The translations under genes and the position numbers were made by a program. Below the pieces are notes generated by a model. That model worked only from the letters and a program-made list of their open reading frames with translations, ran no database searches and had not been told where the DNA came from. A stretch of DNA of 64,000 nt, taken from Arthonia radiata. Lineage: Eukaryota > Ascomycota > Arthoniomycetes > Arthoniales > Arthoniaceae. Where the stretch lies: the NCBI GenBank assembly GCA_002989075.1, contig PSQN01000010.1, positions 248,001-312,000 of the forward strand, read 5' to 3'. Shown here piece after piece: positions 1 to 12,183 of this stretch; within the stretch, counting starts at the first letter, position 1, and each line of letters opens with the position of its first letter.

Positions 1-696
1 CGTTGAGTCTGGTCTGTGTGACTTGCAGGCTATTGTGTTGTAAGTGCGCATTTCATGAGACCATAATGCAGCGACCGTTCAGGCAGACAGCAAGGCAGCA
101 TGGAGTTGCTGCGGACCCGTCCAGGCACGCGCGACAGGATCCGTGGTGCGTCCAATCACGGCCGAGTAAACGTGTTGGTTTTGCGAATCCGGCGTCCATC
201 TCGAGAGCTCGCAAGGGAAGGCCACTTTGTACTCCACGGTGGCAAGTAGAGGCGTTTGCGCATGTATTTTCCCATCGTGAAGACTACATGAGAGCTGTGT
301 AATGTGTACCCGACCATTGGAAGCGAGTCGGGGGACGCTAGCTACTTCAATACTAGTCGTTCTAGGCCCTGCAGAGGGGCTCTGTGGTCGAGGGAGCAAA
401 ATTGTGGATACGACCACCGCAGACGGCGCAACAAGACGTGGGGCTTCAAAATCCGGAATTTGCATGGCGCGGGCGTCACAGCGTCGGGTGATGGTAAATA
501 TCTTCATAATTTGCGACTTCCTAGGTATTCCTCGTTTTGATTGCCGTACGCGCGTAGCACCTCCATCCGTAGTCGTTTCTTACTGTACCTAAAGTATCAT
601 TAGAATTCCTCGTCCTTGTCGTCAATACTCTAAAAGGATCATTCAATCTCTCCTACACCTGCAGTACAGACCATCAGAAATCTCCAGAGCAAGGTC
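1..696. other. gene-free left edge and OAT upstream region
   Basis: I recognise no gene here. An ATG-started 142-codon reverse frame at 79-507 shows no familiar domain, and its composition looks random. The last 100 bases before 697 are pyrimidine-rich and probably contain the promoter and 5' leader of the aminotransferase gene. Confidence 0.5.
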
Positions 697-2427
697 ATGT
701 CTCCACCAATTGCCACTTCCAGCCTAAACGGCTCGCATGAAGCGGGCGATGTCGAGAGAAACGGAGTGAAGAGAGCCGCGCAGAATGGCACCACCACCGC
801 CGCCCATACATTTTATGCTACTTCAACCGACGATGCCATGCATTCAGAGGCCTCGTATGCCGCCCATAATTACCACCCTTTGCCAATCGTCTTCGCGAAA
901 GCCCAAGGATGCGTTGTATGGGATCCTGAGGGACGGGAGTATCTCGACTTTCTATCAGCCTACTCTGCCGTCAACCAAGGTACGGTCTCGTGTTGGTGAG
1001 ATGGCGCTTGAGCAAAGGCTAAAGTTGACACCCAGGACACTGCCATCCGGAGCTGATCAAGACGATGACTGAACAAGCTCAACGCCTGACCCTCAGTAGC
1101 CGAGCATTCTACAACGATGTGTTTCCCAGGTTTGCCGAGTTCGTAACCAAGATGTTTGGTTTCGACATGGTCTTGCCAATGTGCACTGGTAAGACTCCGT
1201 GACTTCCATTGAAAGAGTGGACTGACCTGACCGCGTTGCAGGCGCTGAGGCCGTCGAGACCAGTATCAAGATTGCGCGGAAATGGGGCTACAAGAAGAAG
1301 GGCATTCCACCTAACGAAGCTTTGATCTTCTCTGGTAAGTTTTTGCAACGACTCATCTAGCCGAAGGCCACTGACAGGGATTACAGTCCGCGAGAACTTT
1401 CACGGTCGAACAGTGAGTCTGCTGGGCTGCAGGTGCATGAAGGCCAAATAATCTGACAAAAGCACATTAGTTCTCGGCCATTACAATGTCAACCGACCCG
1501 GAATCGCGAGACAACTACGGCCCATACTTACCTAACCTCGGAAGCGTCTGCCCCGCTACGAACAAGGTAATGCACTACAACAATGTGGACGATGTCAGAC
1601 AAGCTCTCGAAGCGCACGGCCCCAAGACAGCGGCTTTCATTGTTGAGCCTATCCAAGGCGAGGCTGGAATTGTAGTGCCGGACGACGACTATCTGCGTCA
1701 AGTGAAGGCATTGTGTGAGCAGCACAATGTCTTGTTGATCTGTGACGAGATCCAAACGGGCATCGCGAGGACTGGCCGTTTACTATGCCACGAGTGGAGC
1801 GGCATCAAGCCCGACCTAGTGACCCTTGGTAAGGCGATTTCTGGTGGCATGTACCCAGTGTCTTGCGTGTTGGGGTCCAAGGATATCATGCTTACCATCG
1901 AGCCCGGCACCCACGGCTCGACGTTCGGTGGAAACCCGTTAGGATCAGCAATCGCTATCCGTGCTCTTCAGCTCATTCAGGAAGAGAGCCTGGTGCAACG
2001 CGCCGAGCATCTAGGCAACGTCTTCCGTCAAAGCTTACACGACCTCCACAATCCGATGATCAAACTCGTGCGGGGAAAGGGGTTGCTCAACGCCATCATC
2101 ATTGACGAGACGAAGACGAACGGTCACAGTGCCTGGGACTTGTGCATGCTGATGAAAGCAAAGGGACTTCTGGTTGGTCGAGCTCTTAAGATTGCTCACA
2201 AGAAGGAGTCGACAGAGCTCAGGACTGATAATGGTGCACAGGCGAAACCGACTCACGAGAACATCATCAGGCTGGCTCCACCTCTCGTCATCACAGAGGA
2301 GCAGATTCAGAAGGCCATCACCATCATCAGCGATGCCATGCAAGAACTGCCAAACTTGAAGGGCAAGGCGGAGGACAAGATAATTCCGCCAGAGGAGAAG
2401 CACGTATCAATACACATCGAAAACTGA
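697..2427 (+). CDS. car2: ornithine aminotransferase
   Basis: PLP-dependent ornithine delta-aminotransferase. It moves the delta-amino group of ornithine to 2-oxoglutarate, giving glutamate semialdehyde in arginine catabolism. Five exons fit one frame: 697-979, 1036-1188, 1242-1334, 1387-1412 and 1471-2427 (503 aa). Visible family blocks are [19 protein letters not shown] near residue 90, [36 protein letters not shown], the [15 protein letters not shown] cofactor-binding stretch and [13 protein letters not shown] with the Schiff-base lysine. The N-terminus is about 50 residues longer than the catalytic core and has no clear mitochondrial presequence, in keeping with the cytosolic fungal enzymes. 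The ATG at 697 is the first in frame. The 26-nt exon 4 is very short but keeps the conserved HGRT-FSA join. Identification is firm; the exact 5' end is less certain. Confidence 0.95.
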
Positions 2428-3398
2428 CGAGCGCATCGAATGGGAGCTAAGCCTGGGTTTGGCACGCGAGAGCTATCGTTTCCGCCGTGTTGCTGCATTG
2501 TACAACAGTGGGCCGGGGAGCCCAAAGCAATCAGATGAAGGCGCAGAAGTTTGTGGTGAGCAATGAACACGGGCTTCATTATTCATCAAGCTTCGGCAAC
2601 CTTGGCCAGGTGTATTCCATGGATCAAGTGGGCCCGCTAATGAGCTAGTGCGCTAGAGTTAGGAAGTGCCCATCTGAAGTCCGGCCAGATGAGATGAAAT
2701 TTCACGTTGCGTCTGCAAATAGACACAAAGCTCGGGATCGTTCTCGAGAAACTTTCAATCTAACGGGGCTTACATCTCTGCGTTTCTGTTCATAGCGCAG
2801 ATGAGACAGGGACTGGCTTCTCGCATGCATGACCGGACGAAAGTATATCCGCGCGTATAGCCGGCGAAGCTAAGCTTTTGCCGTTGGCTGACCAAGCAGC
2901 GATCGTCTTCGGAAGCGATGTGATTGGTGGAAGGGGAGTCGGGATGACAATCATGAGCTGCACGATCTCTCGAAGAGGGCGTATTTTCTGAGCTCATCGG
3001 TCGAATTCGAGAATTTGTCCGGAATGTGTCGTCTCTTCGTCACCGCTTAGGTTGCCTATGTGCTTACATGATCACGCTTCCCTGCTACTGCCTCTGCACG
3101 TAGATTCTGCTTACTACTAATAAGGCTCTGCTCGTTCTTGTCCAGTCTTCAGCGAATACAGTGCCACACGTCATGCAGCTCCACTGCGAGTCCATGAATC
3201 GATCATAGGCAGGTGCAACCAAGGTCGCCACTCGACATATAGCTCGCCTTCGACCTCGACTTCGTAGACTTTAGGCGCATTCATTTGTGAGCACAGGACG
3301 GGCTTGTTTGTTCATCTCGCGAGAACGGGAGCGCCTTTGTTTGCCACCTTTCACCAAACAGCAAACCCAACACGACTAGAGCGAGTGAATCTCTAAAA
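2428..3398. other. intergenic region between OAT and ABC transporter
   Basis: No gene is seen. It should hold the aminotransferase 3' UTR and the transporter promoter. A perfect 10-bp palindrome, TCTCGCGAGA, lies at 3315-3324, about 75 bp before the transporter ATG. It is a plausible factor-binding site, but its role is unknown. Confidence 0.4.
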
Positions 3399-6300
3399 AT
3401 GACTGATCCCGGCGACGCACGAATGGAAGACTTCAACGGCAGCCATGCAAGAGCCCTGGAGACAGGTGCCGCTGAGGAGATGGGTCAATCTGGCGAGCCC
3501 ATAGCAGAGGCGCCGCTAGAAAAGGTAGGTACCGAGAAGGAGCTCAACGCCGAAACTCAAGTCGATCGGGAATTCCTGCAGGACAAGCAAAGCATGGAGT
3601 CTGAGGAGCGCGAAGAAGTCGAGAAGCGCTTCAGTAGCTCAAGCAGCGATCGAGGACCAAAGAAAGCACACTTGAATCGTATGCAGAGCTCTGCTACCAC
3701 TGCCACTACAATTTCAACAGCTTCAGAAATCAGCCGGAAAGAAACTCACCCGCCCAAAAAGCTCAAGTGGTATAGTTGGCTCACGCTACGGCATCGGCAC
3801 GTCCCGCCTGTGCCCAAGGAGCGTAAGGTGTCCAGAGAGTATCAGGCGAGCTTCATTAGCAAGGTCGCTTTTCAGTGGATAACTCCACTGATGAGCGTGG
3901 GGTATGAGAGACCGCTAGAACTGAACGATCTCTACCTGGTCAACCCCAAGCGAAGCGCAGGAGTGCTTGCTGACAATCTTGAGACTGCGTTCAGGAAGCG
4001 AGTAGAGAACGGTCACAAGAGACCACTGCTGGGTGCGATGCACGAGACTTTCAACAAGTCCTTTTACATCGGCGCAGCTTGCCAATTCACAGCTTCTATC
4101 TTACAAGTCATCAACCCTTTCATTCTACGGTATCTAATTACCTTCGCTGGCGAAGCCTACTACAGTAACCTCCTTCACACGCCTGCTCCACATATCAGCA
4201 GAGGGGTCGGCCTTGTCATCGGCATCACACTCATTCAGACAATCCAGAATGGCTGCACGAACCAATTCATGTATCACGGCATGATGAATGGGGGGCAAGC
4301 GCGTGCCGCGCTCATTTCCCTCATCTTCGACAAATCCCTGCGGGTATCGGGTCGTGCGAGAGCTGGAGGAACAGCGTCGAACATGGCCACGGCACCAAGT
4401 CCACCAGCGAATGCGGCACCAAACAGTGAAGCTGAGAAGGCTTGGTTCAAGAAGATGCTGCCCGGCCAATCGAAAAAGCAGAAACCTGAGGTGGTGTCTC
4501 CTGTGGAGAGAGGCCTACGTGGTGACGGTCAGGGATACAGCAATGGTCGCATTGTCAATCTTATGTCTACAGACACCTACCGCGTAGATCAGGCCTCGGG
4601 ACTGTTCCATATGGTCTGGACTGCACCGATATCGATTCTGGTTACACTGGTACTGTTGCTAATCAATCTCAAGGCCAGCGCTTTAGCTGGCTTTGGTCTC
4701 CTAGTAGTTGCCATGCCGCTGCTAGGGAAAGCCATCAAGAGTCTCATCCAGCGCCGAAAAGGCGTCAACAAGATCACCGATCAGCGTGTCAGTTTGACAC
4801 AAGAGGTTTTACACGCAGTCAGGTTCATCAAGTACTTCGGCTGGGAGACCAGCTTCCTGAAACGACTAGGCAATCTTCGCTCTCAAGAGATTCGATCTAT
4901 TCAATTCATTTTGGCAATTCGCAATGGTATTAACGCAGTCTCCATGTCAATGCCCATCTTTGCAGCCATGCTGGCTTTCATCGCCTACGCATATACGCAC
5001 ACCGGCTCAGCTTTCAACCCAGCATTGATCTTCTCCTCATTGGCGCTCTTCAACTCGATCCGGCTTCCGTTGAACATGCTTCCTTTGGTCCTTGGTCAGG
5101 TCACTGATGCTGTCAGCTCCATCAGTCGTATACAGGATTTTCTGCTAGCTGAGGACGAACAAGATGATGCTATCTGGGACGCTGCAAATAAGAACGCTGT
5201 CTCCATTGAGAAGGGCTCTTTCACGTGGGAAAAGCCCTCAAAGAAAGATGATGAGGAGGTTATTGACGCAAGCAAAGACGCGAGGCAAGTTCGAGCTGAT
5301 CATAAGGCGTCTAAGAAAGCGAAGCGGACATCGAAAAGACTTTCAAAGAATGAGAACGGCGCGAAAACGAACGAACCAGCGAAGGACACTTCCAATCCTC
5401 AAGAGGCCTTTAAGATCCACGAGATGGATCTCACCGTGGGACGCAACGAGCTGATAGCTGTCATTGGAGCCGTCGGTTCTGGCAAGACATCTCTCCTGGC
5501 CGCTCTGGCTGGAGATATGCGTAAGACTTCCGGTACCATGACTCTAGGGTCGAACCGCGCATTTTGTCCGCAGTCTGCTTGGATTCAAAATTCGACGGTC
5601 AAGGACAACATTCTGTTTGGGAAAAATTACAAGCGTGATTGGTACAACGATGTCATAGATGCATGTGCACTACGACCTGATCTAGACATGCTTCCTGGGG
5701 GTGATCTGACTGAGATTGGCGAGAAGGGCATCACAGTGTCCGGAGGTCAGAAACAGCGGTTGAACATCGCGCGCGCCATCTACTTCGATGCCGACATTGT
5801 TCTATTGGATGACCCACTGTCCGCTGTCGATGCTCACGTTGGCCGACATATCATGGATCAGGCCATCTGCGGCCTCCTCAAACACAAGTGCCGCGTCCTT
5901 GCTACGCATCAGCTCTGGGTACTGAACCGTGTTGATCGAGTTGTATGGATGGATAACGGTAGCATCCGCGCCGTTGGAGCCTACAACGACCTCATGGCAA
6001 ACGATGATGAGTTCCGCAAACTTATTGCTAACAACGCTGAAGAAGAGAAGAAAGCTAATGCCGAAGAGGACGAAGTCGACGAAGAAAAGAAAGATGGCAA
6101 AAGACGAAAAGGGAAGAAACCGAAGGGCGCATTGATGCAGGCTGAAGAAAGAGCAAGCTCCAGCGTCTCGCTCGAGGTGTACGGAGCCTACGTCAAGGCG
6201 TCTGGGTCTATTTGGGTACTACCGTTCGTTTTCTTGCTACTTGTCGTGGCTCAGGGCGGCAATATCGTCACATCACTTTGGCTGTCTTGGTGGACGTCTA

Positions 6301-8039
6301 ACAGATTCAACTACAACACCGGAATCTACGTTGCTGGCTACGCAGCGCTTGGATTTTTCCAAGCGGTGATGATGTTTGTCTTCTCAGTCGCTTTGTCCAT
6401 CTTTGGGACTGAAGCGAGCAAGGTCATGCTGCAGCGAGCGATCACAAGAGTCTTACGAGCTCCGATGTCCTTCTTCGATACCACTCCACTTGGTCGCATC
6501 ACGAACCGTTTCTCGAAGGACATCGATACCATGGACAACACACTTACGGACAACATGCGATTCTTCTTTGTCACATTTGCGATGATTATCTCGGTCTTCA
6601 TCCTGATCATCGCGTATTACTACTACTTCGCTGCGGCCTTAGGACCGCTGTTGATTCTTTTCGTCTTCTCAGCATCATACTATCGTGCTTCTGCGCGAGA
6701 GGTGAAGCGGCACGAATCAGTCTTGAGATCAACCGTCTTTGCGCGCTTCTCGGAGGCTGTCACAGGCATCGCGACTATTCGAGCCTACGGCCTTCAAGAC
6801 CGCTTCAGCAAGAGCATCAGAGACGCTGTGGACGACATGGATTCTGCGTATTTCTTGACGTTTGCCAATCAACGCTGGCTGTCCACACGTCTTGATGTGA
6901 TCGGCAACATCTTGGTGTTCGTTCTTGGAATACTGGTGGTGACGTCGAGATTTTCGATCAATCCTTCCACGGGCGGCCTCGTCCTCTCCTACATTCTCAC
7001 CATTGTCCAGATGATCCAATTCACGATCCGCCAACTCGCTGAGGTCGAGAACAACATGAATGCAACCGAGCGTATCCACTACTATGGCGTCAGCTTAGAC
7101 GAGGAGCCACCACTATCCTTGCCGAATCCCAAAGCGACGCCGGACTGGCCTCAGCATGGCCAGATCGAATTCGAAAATGTCGAGATGCGCTATCGCGACG
7201 GGCTGCCGCTGGTGCTGAAAGGACTGAATCTGAGCGTAGCAGGTGGAGAACGTATCGGCGTTGTGGGGCGCACTGGTGCTGGCAAATCGTCCATCATGTC
7301 GACGTTGTTCCGACTTGTCGAGTTGTCCGGAGGCTCAATCTCGATTGACGGCATCAACATTGCCACGGTTGGCTTGGAGACACTACGGTCGCGACTTTCC
7401 ATCATCCCTCAAGACCCGACGCTTTTCAAGGGCACCGTCCGAAGCAATCTGGATCCGTTTGGGCGGTACAGTGATCACGAGCTCTGGAATGCTCTGAGAC
7501 AAGCCGACCTCGTAGGCGAAGCGCCAATGGTAGGCGAGTCAGAAAGCGGCTCAGAAACCGCCAGCATGATCGAGAAACGAGCATCAGACCCACTTGATGA
7601 GAAGACTGCAGAGGCAGGCGCGAGTCAGCCACCGACACCGACGAGTCCCGTCAAAGCCGACGGTCCAAGCCGAATCACCTTAGACTCGCCAGTCGTTGAG
7701 GAAGGCCTCAATTTCAGTCTAGGCCAGCGACAGCTCATGGCTTTGGCTCGAGCGCTGGTTCGCAACAGCCAGATCATTGTATGTGACGAGGCAACCTCCA
7801 GTGTCGACATGGAGACGGACGACCGGATCCAGGCCACTATCAAGGCCGGTTTCAGAGGCAAAACACTGCTGTGCATTGCTCACCGTTTGAGAACCATCAT
7901 AAGCTACGACAGAATCGTGGTGATGGACCAAGGCCAGATCGCCGAGATCGGGCCGCCACGAGAACTATACAGCGTGCAAGGCAGCATCTTCAGAGGCATG
8001 TGTGAGCGTAGCGGGATCCGGGAATCTGACTTCTCATAG
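3399..8039 (+). CDS. YOR1: ABCC-family multidrug transporter, Yor1-like
   Basis: Intronless 1546-residue full ABC exporter with the order TMD1-NBD1-TMD2-NBD2, matching the oligomycin-resistance (Yor1) branch of ABCC. It probably exports organic anions and drugs across the plasma membrane. NBD1 has Walker A GAVGSGKTSLL near residue 690, signature VSGGQKQR near 780 and Walker B DIVLLDD, with Asp in place of the catalytic Glu as usual for ABCC site 1. NBD2 has Walker A GRTGAGKSSI near 1290, signature FSLGQRQ near 1440 and IIVCDEATSSVD. Three low-complexity insertions stand out: an acidic/basic N-terminus of about 130 residues, a Pro/Ala/Lys insert in TMD1 (about residues 325-380) and a 50-60-residue Ser/Glu-rich insert in NBD2 between Q-loop and signature. 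Substrate cannot be read from sequence. Confidence 0.92.
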   Translation: MTDPGDARMEDFNGSHARALETGAAEEMGQSGEPIAEAPLEKVGTEKELNAETQVDREFLQDKQSMESEEREEVEKRFSSSSSDRGPKKAHLNRMQSSATTATTISTASEISRKETHPPKKLKWYSWLTLRHRHVPPVPKERKVSREYQASFISKVAFQWITPLMSVGYERPLELNDLYLVNPKRSAGVLADNLETAFRKRVENGHKRPLLGAMHETFNKSFYIGAACQFTASILQVINPFILRYLITFAGEAYYSNLLHTPAPHISRGVGLVIGITLIQTIQNGCTNQFMYHGMMNGGQARAALISLIFDKSLRVSGRARAGGTASNMATAPSPPANAAPNSEAEKAWFKKMLPGQSKKQKPEVVSPVERGLRGDGQGYSNGRIVNLMSTDTYRVDQASGLFHMVWTAPISILVTLVLLLINLKASALAGFGLLVVAMPLLGKAIKSLIQRRKGVNKITDQRVSLTQEVLHAVRFIKYFGWETSFLKRLGNLRSQEIRSIQFILAIRNGINAVSMSMPIFAAMLAFIAYAYTHTGSAFNPALIFSSLALFNSIRLPLNMLPLVLGQVTDAVSSISRIQDFLLAEDEQDDAIWDAANKNAVSIEKGSFTWEKPSKKDDEEVIDASKDARQVRADHKASKKAKRTSKRLSKNENGAKTNEPAKDTSNPQEAFKIHEMDLTVGRNELIAVIGAVGSGKTSLLAALAGDMRKTSGTMTLGSNRAFCPQSAWIQNSTVKDNILFGKNYKRDWYNDVIDACALRPDLDMLPGGDLTEIGEKGITVSGGQKQRLNIARAIYFDADIVLLDDPLSAVDAHVGRHIMDQAICGLLKHKCRVLATHQLWVLNRVDRVVWMDNGSIRAVGAYNDLMANDDEFRKLIANNAEEEKKANAEEDEVDEEKKDGKRRKGKKPKGALMQAEERASSSVSLEVYGAYVKASGSIWVLPFVFLLLVVAQGGNIVTSLWLSWWTSNRFNYNTGIYVAGYAALGFFQAVMMFVFSVALSIFGTEASKVMLQRAITRVLRAPMSFFDTTPLGRITNRFSKDIDTMDNTLTDNMRFFFVTFAMIISVFILIIAYYYYFAAALGPLLILFVFSASYYRASAREVKRHESVLRSTVFARFSEAVTGIATIRAYGLQDRFSKSIRDAVDDMDSAYFLTFANQRWLSTRLDVIGNILVFVLGILVVTSRFSINPSTGGLVLSYILTIVQMIQFTIRQLAEVENNMNATERIHYYGVSLDEEPPLSLPNPKATPDWPQHGQIEFENVEMRYRDGLPLVLKGLNLSVAGGERIGVVGRTGAGKSSIMSTLFRLVELSGGSISIDGINIATVGLETLRSRLSIIPQDPTLFKGTVRSNLDPFGRYSDHELWNALRQADLVGEAPMVGESESGSETASMIEKRASDPLDEKTAEAGASQPPTPTSPVKADGPSRITLDSPVVEEGLNFSLGQRQLMALARALVRNSQIIVCDEATSSVDMETDDRIQATIKAGFRGKTLLCIAHRLRTIISYDRIVVMDQGQIAEIGPPRELYSVQGSIFRGMCERSGIRESDFS

Positions 8040-9447
8040 GCATGGTCTAGATCTGCACCTATGGAGTCATGATTTGGGTACGCCGACAAAAGCATTATGA
8101 TTACGATATAATAGATTTTGAGAGGAATGCATTGTACATATAGGAAGTATCCATGACAATCGTGAGCCTGCCCTAGAACCGGGTCATCGGGCCTGCTCGC
8201 CGCTGCAAACAGCCCGTGCACTCCGTGCGAGTGTCGAACAGAGGTGCAAAGCGGAGCGGCGCGAGGACCACAGATGCATTGGAGCTTCTCTGATCGCGTC
8301 GTGCGACGTGCGTCACCCCCGCGTGGAGCAAACACGCAGTAAGAGCCCTTCACCGAGCTTAGCGCTTATCCGAAGAGTATGAGCATTGCTTCTATGCAGT
8401 CAGACCCGACGAGAAACATTCGGGACGACATTTAGAGTGCTCATTGAGCCTATATGATGGATATTGGAGCAGTCGGCCCGACCGTAATCATAGTGAAGCA
8501 CGGGTATGTTGACGTCTAATGAATAATTGCCTCCTAGAAGCACTGCCGCAGAGGCATATCGACTGGAGAGCCTTTCCTGGAAGCGGCAAGTGATCAGTGC
8601 TCGCGCGACGACATTTCCGATGAACGTGCAGAAGTACATTTCAGGGCGAGGCAGAAAATATGGCTGAGCGTGCGAGGCTCTGAGGTGAGATTCTAGACCA
8701 ACGTCGTCATTTTGAGCCTCATTTGTGGCTCACGGCTGCCTCTTTTCGGAAATTACTCGTGCAACCGTAGAGAGGAAGCAGCCGAGCATAGCAGGGTTGC
8801 TACTTTCTCCGCCCAAAGCACGACCAGACGGATGTTCAATCTAATCGGACAAGACACGCTGATAACGTCGGACTCGCCGGACATGAGTCAAATTCTCGGA
8901 CAGCAGCTCGAGGAAGATAGGGCGTCCAAAGCCCCATCATGCGCGACATGAAGACTGTGACGTACCTCTACTTCCATGCGGCTCAAAATCCCCCTTGCCA
9001 TTCGACGCTCCAAGTCAGCAGACGCTTATCCCAAGCATTTCCTCCTTCTGCCGTCCAATGAACGCTGTGAGACCCGACCGACGCCTTTGCAAGCTCTGCC
9101 CGCGGATTGCAATCCACTAATCACATCCCCACGCGAATGTAGCATCTGTAACATGGTCGCCTCGCCCGACTTTTGCTCTTTTGCCAAACGGCTCCTGTCT
9201 ATCGAGCATGTGCTACGACAACAAATATACAAGACCTTTCCTCACCGACCCAAGTGGCCACTCTTCCGTTCCTGCCCCTCCCGAAGCTTGCAACGTCACC
9301 ATCCATTGACATTCTGAACATAAAGTCCCATTGATCCTCACAACATGCTTTCTCCTTCAACGATCTTGTGCGACTTTGCGCCGTATACTTCGAATGCGCA
9401 CCCATGTATTTTGAGGTCTGCCTACTAGACGACTGCTACGTGAGACC
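8040..9447. other. 1.4-kb intergenic region
   Basis: No convincing gene. Short frames on both strands (for example 8976-9317 +) lack domains and codon structure. It presumably contains the transporter 3' UTR and the 5' regulatory region of the Zn2Cys6 gene. Confidence 0.45.
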
Positions 9448-11697
9448 ATGGCGACAGAAAACTACATAGGCGGCATGGCCCAGCCAACGCGACCTATCAA
9501 TATCGCCGGCCGGACAGACATCGCCAAGGTCACCTATACCTTTCACGATGGTCGTACCGTCGCCTTCCCGTCGATCGACTCGGTGACATCAGCCTCTTCA
9601 ATCGAAACCACCCCTTCAAACTTCGGATCACGCTCTTCGTCTCAACCGCGTGGACGACGTGGCCATGGAGGAAGCTTCTCGTCCACGAGCAGCGTCCGAG
9701 ACTCTTTCGGCCTCATGTCCATGCCCTCCATCAGTGACGACGGTGCGACTGATCCTGATTCAAATAAAACAGCTATCGCATACTCTACCACCGGTGGCTG
9801 CTGCCCGCCTTTCAGCGATTTGGATCATGTTGACATGGGCGAGGAATGGGGCACGCAAACCTTACGTCCCGGCGACCTGTGGGGCAATGATACTCTGAGC
9901 CTTGCGCCGACAGAGAACCAGGACCATCTGGTTGCTAGAGCTGACGGTGCCCATCTCGATTTACCTCAGGACTTCGAGGATATGGACACGACCGTCGACG
10001 ACATTTCTATCACTCGCTCGCTGCACGAGTTTGATGAGTCTTTGATGAACGATGCCAACTATGGAGCGTTCCTTGGTCCGCAATCAGCGCCACCGGCTTC
10101 GGACTGGATGCAGCACGCAAGGCGGGACCGTATGACGTTTCCAATGCCAACTACTGCAGAGGATACCAAGGCAGCGAGCGGTGTTGTCTCGACGCCTTCG
10201 CCCTCCAAGGCTCCTCGCAAGCCTGGAAGGGCACGCGGCTCGAAACTGCCGGAAGATAAACGACAGAAGGTCGCGCTGATGCGCAAGGTGGGGGCCTGCG
10301 AATACTGCAAGGCTGGTCGACGTGGTGTAAGCAAAATGGCGTTTGGTTCGAGGAGACGCGAGCTGACATAGAATCTTAGTGTGATCCAGGCACTCCTTGC
10401 AAACCGTGCATCCAGCACTTTGGCGCTGAAGTCCTTGACAAGCCAAATCGATGTCGAACGGACATCGTCGGTCACTTCTGCGGACAAATATTATCTACGG
10501 TCTGCAAGTGGCACCCTCACCCCCGGGAGATGACCGACTTCTTCGGACGAGACTTTTATGTGACCGACTGGTGCTATAACATCCCAATCAAGTTCGTCGG
10601 CTTTGGACCTTACCTTATGTGTGAAGTGGTGGTCCTGCAGACTTCCGAGTCTTCTCATTTACAGCATCAGCATGTGCTGTACCATTCACCACTCGCTAAC
10701 ACACCGGGTTTGAGCAACGACTATGTGCTCCCCGTCACTTTCAGAGACCCTAGCCAACTCTACACCATCATCGACCGGCACTTGTCGACGCTTGTCGACG
10801 AGCATTTCAGCCAGTTCAGCGTCTTCAATACGCGCTTTCCCATTCTGAACAAGATCTGGAAACTTTATTGCCACTATCGACTTGCCAACCATGAACACGC
10901 AACCCTATTGCATCAAGCGTTGAAGCTCCTGATTCTGGTTCATAACACAGAGATCACGATCCCGACTGAGGATGCTTCTGTCGCGCACATTCTCCATCAC
11001 TGCGCGCCGGGCTACTTGCAGCCACAGAGAGTCACGCCGTGCATTCTGCGTGCAGAGCTTGGCAAGGTCATGCCACAACTTGCACAAATCCTTCTAGAAG
11101 ATGTTCTCAAGCGCTTGTTGCGCGTATGCTTGGACAGACGCTGTGATCAGCATCCTCCGGTTTTGGCTGGCTTTGCAGTGTTGATGATGGTTATTGAAAG
11201 GTACGATATTTGGTCAATTTCGATGAAGAGAGCATACGCTAACATGTCAAATCAGCGTAATGTACAACAGCTCCCGCATTGGCTACCATGCTCACTCTTC
11301 GCTGCCTGGCCTTGGCTCCCAGCCTGCTACCATGCCTGGAGTCAACAACAGCTCGAACAGCCCCTTCGACTCTATTACCCATCCCGTCGAGGCTGCGGAG
11401 GCCCTTCGGAAATTGGAGAATGCAGCTTGGGATCTGCAGACCATCTACTGCAACTGTTTCGAAAATTGCCATGCACTGCTCCTCCGCATCATCGAGGACC
11501 GGCACTACTCGGGCTTGCAAAAACAGTTCGGTCACGCTCCAGCAAGCTTCATTGCAGCGCTGAACCAAGCCATCCGCGAGTCGGGCGGATATCTCGAGAG
11601 CAGAGTCGTGGAGAAGGTTGAGAACCTGAATGACACAACGCTGCTCTTTGACCGCCTCCTCGCGCGGCTCTTCCTCTTGCAGACCGGCCCTTACTGA
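9448..11697 (+). CDS. Zn2Cys6-type transcription factor
   Basis: Fungal binuclear zinc-cluster regulator, 713 aa, exons 9448-10326, 10380-11200 and 11256-11697. The first intron splits the zinc cluster. After splicing the cluster reads C-x2-C-x6-C-x5-C-x2-C-x14-C near residues 285-325 (CEYCKAGRRG joined to CDPGTPCKPC), so all six cysteines are present. The last loop is 14 residues, against the usual 6-9. Upstream is a Lys/Arg-rich run (APRKPGRARGSKLPEDKRQK) that could extend DNA contacts or act as a nuclear signal; the first 270 residues are Ser/Thr/Asp-rich and probably disordered. The C-terminal half is helical, with no fungal-specific TF middle domain I can name. Target genes are unknown. 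The join across intron 1 is strongly supported by the cysteine spacing. Confidence 0.85.
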
Positions 11698-12183
11698 AAA
11701 GGAGGCCACCTGGGTCTTGCATTACCATTCACGGCCGCATTTGGAGCGACTGCTTCTACTATCTCGTTACATGTTGATGAGCGACGTCCTCTATGATTTC
11801 ACGGCTGATGATGCGTACGAAGCGATGCCATTTCCCTGCGATGTAGTTATGAATGCATTGTGTAACTAGTCTGTATTTCATAGCGCGCAATGCTATCCTA
11901 CCCGCTGCTACCAGCCGTTAGTGACTGCTTTCCTGCATTGCACCGTATGATACCCCAGCTTGAGTGTGGGTGGCTTGTCGTTTCTCGGCGGGGATTTTTC
12001 AACTCAATCGCAGCCAACGTCGCTCACTCAATTGCCTCTGCTTCAGTGATACGCGGCACGCTGGCCTTGCTGCTGTCCGCTCAAGCCTAGCAGGTGTCTC
12101 TAAAGCGGCCAAATATACTGCGGACGATACGCGGGCTAAGCCGTGGTAGTTTCACCGATCTTGGTGATGTATGGAATCTTATG
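11698..12183. other. intergenic, convergent gene ends
   Basis: Between the 3' end of the Zn2Cys6 gene and the 3' end of LSM6. No gene is seen; it probably holds both terminator regions. Confidence 0.45.

Noticed and set aside
79-507. 142-codon ATG-started reverse frame at the left edge
   Set aside because: No domain, no splice context and random-looking composition. It overlaps the aminotransferase upstream region.
8976-9317. 113-codon forward frame before the Zn2Cys6 gene
   Set aside because: No recognisable motif; more likely promoter/5' leader sequence.
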